Source: Mycobacterium sp. NS-7484 (GTDB taxonomy: Bacteria; Actinomycetota; Actinomycetes; Mycobacteriales; Mycobacteriaceae). From it: 64,000 nt of DNA. Shown here piece after piece: positions 59,585 through 64,000 of this stretch (position 1 is its first letter; each line of letters starts with the position of its first letter). The notes beneath the pieces were generated by a model. It was not told the DNA's origin and searched no databases. It saw nothing but the letters and a program-made list of their open reading frames with translations. The position numbers and the translations under genes were made by a program. The DNA is taken from contig NZ_MBEJ01000108.1 in NCBI RefSeq assembly GCF_001953975.1, positions 1 to 64,000 on the forward strand. Reading direction: 5' to 3'.

Positions 59585-60544
59585 ATGACTGTCATCTCGG
59601 ACGTTCCGACCAGCACGCTGGCCGCATCCAACGTCACATCCCAGGTGTTCGGCAGTGGGCTGATCGGTTTGCGGGAAGGTCTCGAAGCCGCCATCGTCGT
59701 GTCGATCCTCGTCGCATTCCTGGTCAAGTCCGAACGGCGTGACGCACTCAAATGGGTGTGGTTGGGCGTGGGCGCCGCGATCGCCATGACCGTCACCGTC
59801 TTCCTGGTGATCCAGTTCGGCGAGAACACCATCAGCGGCCTCGGCGCCGAGGCCATCGCCGGGATCGCCTCGCTGATCGCCGTCGTCATCGTCACGACGA
59901 TGGTGCTGTGGATGAAAAAGGCATCCGCCTCGATGTCCGGCCAGCTGCGCGGCGAGATGTCGCAGGCGCTGCAGACCGGTGGCCTGGCGGTCGCCCTGCT
60001 GGCCTTCTTGGCGGTGGGTCGTGAAGGCGTGGAGACCGCGCTGTTCATGGTGGGCTACGCCGAGGCCGAGACCCTGTGGCCGCTGACCGGTCTGATCATC
60101 GGCGTCTTGATCGCCGCGGCGATCGCCTACGGCATGTACGCCGGCGCCGTCCGCATCAACCTCGCCAAGTTCTTCAAATACACCGGCATCTTCCTGATCG
60201 TCGTGGCCGCCGGCATCCTGGCCTACGGCATCAAGGCGCTGCAGACCGTGGGCTGGCTGCCCGGGCTGAGCGCCAAGGCTTTCGACATGAGCGGGGCGTT
60301 CGATTGGTCCGCCTGGTACGGCGAGATCATCCAGGGCGTCTTCAACATCGACCCGACGCCGACGGTGCTGCAGTTCGCCGCCTGGCTGGCCTACATCGTC
60401 GTGGTGCTGGCGCTGTTCCTGAAGCCGATGCGGGCAGCCGCCGGCGCTCCGCCGGCCACGCCGACGGCGTCCGAAACGTCCTCCGAGCCGATCGTCGAGC
60501 CGGAGACCTCCACCTCGTCCTCGTCCGAAAGGTCCACCAAGTGA
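59585..60544 (+). CDS. efeU: EfeU, FTR1-type iron permease
   Basis: A 319-residue membrane protein with seven hydrophobic helices. Two REGLE-type motifs carry the iron path: GLREGLEAA in helix 1 (Arg30-Glu34) and VGREGVETALF in helix 4. It imports ferric iron after oxidation by EfeO/EfeB. A Ser/Thr/Glu-rich tail of about 40 residues follows the last helix. The ATG at 59585 has GAGGA ahead. It overlaps efeO by 4 bases (GTGA). Confidence 0.95.
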   Translation: MTVISDVPTSTLAASNVTSQVFGSGLIGLREGLEAAIVVSILVAFLVKSERRDALKWVWLGVGAAIAMTVTVFLVIQFGENTISGLGAEAIAGIASLIAVVIVTTMVLWMKKASASMSGQLRGEMSQALQTGGLAVALLAFLAVGREGVETALFMVGYAEAETLWPLTGLIIGVLIAAAIAYGMYAGAVRINLAKFFKYTGIFLIVVAAGILAYGIKALQTVGWLPGLSAKAFDMSGAFDWSAWYGEIIQGVFNIDPTPTVLQFAAWLAYIVVVLALFLKPMRAAAGAPPATPTASETSSEPIVEPETSTSSSSERSTK

Positions 60545-61710
60545 AGATGTCCCCCGCCGCCAAGACCGGATTCGCGGCCGCTGCCGCGGTGCTGGCCGGC
60601 ATATCGATGAGTGGTTGCCAGGCCAAGGAGGCCACCACCGGCGGTGCAGGCGGTGACGAGAAGGGCGCGCAGATCACCGTCGAGGCCTCCGACACCGAGT
60701 GCAAGCTGTCGGGCACCACCGCGACGACGGGGCCGAGCACCTTCGTGGTGACCAACACCGGCGACAAGGTCACCGAGTTCTACGTCTACGGTGCCGGCGA
60801 GCGGGTGATGGGCGAGGTCGAGAACATCTCCCCCGGCCTCAAGCGTCAGCTGATCGTTCAGCTCACCCAGCCGGGCACCTACCAGACCTCGTGCCGTCCC
60901 GGCATGGTCGGCGAAGGCATCCGCGGCAACTTCGAGGTCACCGGTGAGGCCGTCAAGATCGACACCGAGGGCAAGTTCAAAGAAGCCGCCGACAGCTACA
61001 AGCGCTACGTGTTGAGCCAAACCGATGCGCTGATCCCGTCGACCGAGGCGTTCGTCGCCGCGATCAAGGCCAAGGACGTCGCCAAGGCCAAGTCGCTGTA
61101 CCCGACCACGCGCACCTACTACGAGCGCATCGAGCCGGTCGCCGAGTCCTTCCCCAACGATCTGGACCCACGGATCGACCTGCGTGAGGCCGACCTGGAG
61201 GAAGGCCAGAAGTGGACCGGGTTCCACGCCCTGGAGAAGCAACTGTGGGTCACCGGCCTTCAGCCCGACGCCAATGCACTGGCCGACCAGCTGCTGGCCG
61301 ACGTCAAGGAACTCGAGGCCGGTGTGAAGGCGCCCGACTGGACGATCGACTCCACCCAGATCGCCGGTGGCGCCCAGGGTCTGCTCGACGAGGTGGCCCT
61401 GAGCAAGATCAGCGGTGAAGAGGACATCTTCAGCCACACCGACCTGTGGGACTTCAAGGCCAACGTCGAGGGTTCGCAAACTGCCGTGGCCTCGGTGCGG
61501 CCGATCCTCGACGAACGTGATGCCGAGCTGGGCAAGCGGGTCGACGAACAGTTCGCCAACGTCGAGAAACTGCTGGAGAAGTACCGTGAGGGTGACGGCT
61601 TCGTCTCCTACGACAAGGTGACCGAGCCGCAGCGACAGGAGCTTTCGCGCGCCATCGACGCGCTGAGCAAAGAGGTAAGCCAGGTGCAAGGTGTCATCGC
61701 CCATCAGTGA
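60541..61710 (+). CDS. efeO: EfeO, M75-domain iron-uptake lipoprotein
   Basis: A 389-residue exported protein. The signal peptide ends in the lipobox SMSGC, so it is lipid-anchored. A cupredoxin-like domain (about 40-135; VEASDTECKLSG, YQTSCRPGMVGEG) lacks an obvious full copper site, and the M75 domain (about 140-385) has the HxxE motif in GFHALEKQLW. It works with EfeU and EfeB in low-iron uptake. A GTG at 60541 is the start; it overlaps efeB by 20 bases. Confidence 0.93.
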   Translation: MKMSPAAKTGFAAAAAVLAGISMSGCQAKEATTGGAGGDEKGAQITVEASDTECKLSGTTATTGPSTFVVTNTGDKVTEFYVYGAGERVMGEVENISPGLKRQLIVQLTQPGTYQTSCRPGMVGEGIRGNFEVTGEAVKIDTEGKFKEAADSYKRYVLSQTDALIPSTEAFVAAIKAKDVAKAKSLYPTTRTYYERIEPVAESFPNDLDPRIDLREADLEEGQKWTGFHALEKQLWVTGLQPDANALADQLLADVKELEAGVKAPDWTIDSTQIAGGAQGLLDEVALSKISGEEDIFSHTDLWDFKANVEGSQTAVASVRPILDERDAELGKRVDEQFANVEKLLEKYREGDGFVSYDKVTEPQRQELSRAIDALSKEVSQVQGVIAHQ

Positions 61711-63010
61711 TCCGTCTGAATCTGCCCCCGCTGCCGAGCATCCCGCCGGGTTCTCGCGGCGCAAGCTGTTCGGTGCAGCTGGAGTAACGGCTGCGGTCGT
61801 CGGTGCGGCCAGCGCGGGTGCGCTGGCCGGCCGGGCGTCCGCGGCGAGCACGCCGCACGGTGCCCTGCAGGGTCCGGTCGAGTTCCGCGGGGAGCGTCAG
61901 GCCGGCATCGTCACCGAGGCGCAGGACCGGATGCATTTCTGCTCCTTCGACGTCACCACCGACAAGCGTGAGGACGTCATCGCGCTGCTCAAGCAGTGGA
62001 CCGAGATGGCCGAGCGAATGACGCGCGGCGAGGAGACCGAACAGGGCGGCGCGGTTGACGGCAATCCCTATGCGCCACCGTCGGATACCGGCGAGGCGCT
62101 GGGCTTGCCGGCCTCACAGCTCACGCTGACGATCGGTTTCGGGCCGTCGTTCTTCGTCAAAGATGGCAAGGACCGCTTCGGCATCGCCGACAAGCAGCCG
62201 GCCGAGTTGCGCGATCTGCCGAAGTTCCCCAACGAGACCATGGACCCGGCCAAGTGCGGCGGGGACATCTGCGTGCAGGCGTGTGCCAATGATCCGCAGG
62301 TCGCGGTCCACGCCATCCGTAACCTGGCCCGGGTCGGGTTCGGCACCGTGGCCGTGCGGTATTCCCAACTCGGTTTCGGCCGTACCTCCTCGACCACCCG
62401 GGACCAGGCCACCCCGCGAAACCTGTTCGGGTTCAAGGACGGAACCGCCAACCTGAAGTCCGATGAGACGGACATGCTCGACAAGTTCGTCTGGGTTGCC
62501 GACGGTGACGGGCCCGCCTGGCTCACCGGCGGCAGCTATCTGATCACCCGCCGGATCCGGATGCGCATCGAGAACTGGGACCGCACCACGCTTCTGGAGC
62601 AGGAACGGGTCATCGGTCGGCAGAAGGGCAGCGGCGCACCGATAGGGCTGCAGGACGAGTTCGACGAACTCAACTTCGAGATCACCGACGGCAGAGGAAA
62701 TCCGAAGATCGACAAGGACGCCCATGTCCGGTTGGCCTCCGCCGAGCATCTGGGCGGTATCGAGATCCTGCGCCGCGGGTACAACTTCACCGACGGTTCG
62801 GATGGATTCGGCCACCTGGACGCCGGCTTGTTCTTCATCGCCTTTGTCCGTAGCCCCGAGAAGCAGTTCATCCCGATGCAACGGGAACTGGCCCGCAAGG
62901 ATCTGCTCAACGAGTACATCACCCACACCGGGACGGCGATCTTCGCCTGCCCTCCCGGCCTGCGCGAGGGTGACACGTCGGCATTTTGGGGCTCGACGCT
63001 GTTCGAGTGA
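61691..63010 (+). CDS. efeB: EfeB, Tat-exported Dyp-type heme peroxidase
   Basis: A 439-residue peroxidase. The twin-arginine signal is SRRKLFG (residues 22-28) followed by a hydrophobic stretch. The Dyp catalytic motif GxxDG is in NLFGFKDGTANL, the Arg of the distal side in GGSYLITRRIRMRIE, and the proximal His near VHAIRNLARV. It may strip iron from heme or oxidise Fe(II) outside the cell. The GTG start lies inside efeO. Confidence 0.94.
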   Translation: MSSPISDPSESAPAAEHPAGFSRRKLFGAAGVTAAVVGAASAGALAGRASAASTPHGALQGPVEFRGERQAGIVTEAQDRMHFCSFDVTTDKREDVIALLKQWTEMAERMTRGEETEQGGAVDGNPYAPPSDTGEALGLPASQLTLTIGFGPSFFVKDGKDRFGIADKQPAELRDLPKFPNETMDPAKCGGDICVQACANDPQVAVHAIRNLARVGFGTVAVRYSQLGFGRTSSTTRDQATPRNLFGFKDGTANLKSDETDMLDKFVWVADGDGPAWLTGGSYLITRRIRMRIENWDRTTLLEQERVIGRQKGSGAPIGLQDEFDELNFEITDGRGNPKIDKDAHVRLASAEHLGGIEILRRGYNFTDGSDGFGHLDAGLFFIAFVRSPEKQFIPMQRELARKDLLNEYITHTGTAIFACPPGLREGDTSAFWGSTLFE

Positions 63011-63012
63011 GC

Positions 63013-63822
63013 TCAGGACCCCAACAGGATCTGGCCGAGCCGCGTGGTGGTCGCGACGCCGTCGTCGTACCCACCTTGACCGTTGAGCCCGTTCATGATC
63101 GCCAACGTGTACCGCTGATTCGGACCGGCGAAGCCCACCGAGTTGACCACCCAACCGCCCTGTTCCTGCGACCATCCGTTCTTGTTGCCGGGGCTCATCG
63201 TCGGCCCGGCGCCCCACACGCCCCACTGCTGATCGGCGCTCACCCGGCGCATTTCGGCGACGACGGCAGACGCGTCAGATGGATTCAGTTGGGTCAACGT
63301 GTAATTCATCAGCCGGTCGAGATCGTTGGTGGTGGACTTCTGAAAACCCCAGTACGGAAACATCTCCCCGAAGCCCGGTTGAGGCCGCAGGTCCGTCATC
63401 CCGTAGCGGGGAAAGTTGGCGTTGAACGCGCGGTGGTCCGGCCCGCCATAGCGCGTCCACAGGGCGTCGGCGGCGTCGTTGTCAGAGTCCCGCAACATGT
63501 TGACCATGAGCTGGCGGTCATCGCCTGAGAGTCGCAATGCGCCGGCCCGTTCCCGGGTCAGCAGATCCACGACCATCGCCAACTTGATGGTGGAGGCAGT
63601 CCAGATCATCGTGTTCGCATTGGCGTTGGCATAGCGCGTGCCTGCGGCGCGATCGCGCAGGACATAGCCGACCGTGCCCGGGCGCGACGCCAGATAGGCG
63701 TCTGCCGCCGCTATGCGAGCACGCACGTCGCAGCCGGTGGCCGCGCAATCCGCTTTGGCCTGCGGCACGCCGGTTGCCAGGCTGAGCACCAGGACGACGG
63801 CCACGATCCGCAGTACCCGCAT
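63013..63822 (-). CDS. Secreted class A beta-lactamase/serine hydrolase-like protein
   Basis: A 269-residue exported protein with a signal peptide (MRVLRIVAVVLVLSLATGVPQAKAD). It has the penicilloyl-serine transferase fold marks: STIK (Ser77, Lys80) as SxxK, SDN (113-115), and a KNG in GNKNGWSQEQGG in the place of KTG. Glu166-type general base is not obvious, so it may be a beta-lactamase-like carboxypeptidase rather than a strong lactamase. Two Cys near the N-terminus could pair. It stands alone, tail to tail with efeB. Confidence 0.82.
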   Translation of the reverse strand: MRVLRIVAVVLVLSLATGVPQAKADCAATGCDVRARIAAADAYLASRPGTVGYVLRDRAAGTRYANANANTMIWTASTIKLAMVVDLLTRERAGALRLSGDDRQLMVNMLRDSDNDAADALWTRYGGPDHRAFNANFPRYGMTDLRPQPGFGEMFPYWGFQKSTTNDLDRLMNYTLTQLNPSDASAVVAEMRRVSADQQWGVWGAGPTMSPGNKNGWSQEQGGWVVNSVGFAGPNQRYTLAIMNGLNGQGGYDDGVATTTRLGQILLGS

Positions 63823-64000
63823 GCGCCCCACGCTAATTCCCCGCGGACCGGCTTCAGCGCCGGCCCAACCGGGCCGGGTTGAGCTGAGATGGTGCCGATG
63901 CCACTTCGTGATCGACGGGCACCAGACGCCACGGCAGTGTCGCCCGCGTCAAATAAAAGTAGATTGCTGGCAAATTTTCCACGGCCACTCACTCAGAGGT
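63823..64000. other. Window end, no feature
   Basis: About 180 bases beyond the serine hydrolase start. A 93-codon minus-strand frame (63711-63992) overlaps that gene and has no coding character. I see no RNA, repeat or promoter that can be supported. Confidence 0.4.

Noticed and set aside
63711..63992. A 93-codon minus-strand frame at the window end
   Set aside because: It overlaps the start of the secreted serine hydrolase in another frame and shows no coding pattern.

Overview
The window is a piece of a high-GC actinobacterial chromosome, almost certainly a rapidly growing Mycobacterium (Mycolicibacterium). The evidence is the family content: MTB12- and MPT63-like secreted antigens, cutinase, DUF4193, DUF3060, DUF5709 and Ddn-like F420 oxidoreductases, an NmtR/CtpJ pair, and the gene order lpqU - eno - ftsB-like - DUF501 - ppx2 with the kdp genes nearby, which is the arrangement known from M. 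tuberculosis. Most of the sequence is dense chromosomal coding DNA with many 4-bp ATGA/GTGA overlaps.

Layout. 1-7.4 kb: a fatty-acyl-CoA ligase, a convergent pair of paralogous small secreted proteins, a C4-dicarboxylate symporter (DctA) with its divergent two-component system, and a beta-propeller protein. 7.8-11.3 kb: a five-gene minus-strand operon (MTB12-like secreted protein, ABC ATPase, ABC permease, methyltransferase, Fe-S-type winged-helix regulator) with an iron-box-like sequence in front. 11.4-18.2 kb: DUF3060 protein, an alpha/beta hydrolase without its nucleophile divergent from a TetR regulator, a glutamine/polar amino acid ABC system with fused binding protein and permease, a dehalogenase-like hydrolase, and an Rv3406-like sulfatase dioxygenase. 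18.2-27.4 kb: small conserved mycobacterial proteins, a P450, GH16 glucanase, FadD12-like ligase, secreted lipase-like protein and catalase. 27.5-29.5 kb: a compact PAS - MarR - OsmC - hemerythrin redox cluster. 29.4-33.0 kb: LGFP lipoprotein, small membrane protein, GNAT-like protein, MDR reductase, cutinase and a frameshifted Ddn-like gene.

33.1-35.8 kb is a small AT-richer genomic island inserted in a tRNA-Leu(UAA) gene. The intact tRNA lies at 35698-35771 and a displaced 3' half with a different T-arm lies at 33103-33147; the two share a 13-bp core at the anticodon loop. The island carries a protein tentatively assigned to the DUF6602 group, a membrane-anchored unknown, a decayed nuclease-like reading frame, and no integrase.

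35.9-47.6 kb: a second Ddn-like gene, a PLP-decarboxylase-like protein lacking the lysine, then a complete potassium system kdpFABC-kdpDE with an extra 27-codon membrane peptide in front of kdpF, followed by a CrtI-like oxidoreductase with a SRPBCC protein. 47.7-53.2 kb: propionyl-CoA synthetase, then a metal cluster: CtpJ-like exporter and divergent NmtR regulator with an inverted-repeat operator, an unannotated-looking 32-residue Cys/His-rich peptide (metallothionein-like) and a ZIP transporter. 53.4-55.1 kb: an MPT63-like secreted protein with a long Ala/Pro tail, a strong terminator, and five tandem copies of a 103-125 bp repeat. 55.1-59.4 kb: ppx2, DUF501, FtsB/DivIC-like, enolase, LpqU. 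59.5-63.0 kb: efeUOB ferrous-iron/heme-iron import behind a DtxR/IdeR-like box. The window ends with a class A beta-lactamase-like secreted protein.

The most interesting items are the Cys-rich micro-ORF at 52195-52293, the tRNA-Leu island with its hybrid tRNA, the extra peptide before kdpF, the PAS-MarR-OsmC-hemerythrin cluster, the iron-box operon at 7.8-11.3 kb, and the 103-bp tandem array. All family assignments come from reading motifs by eye, without database searches.
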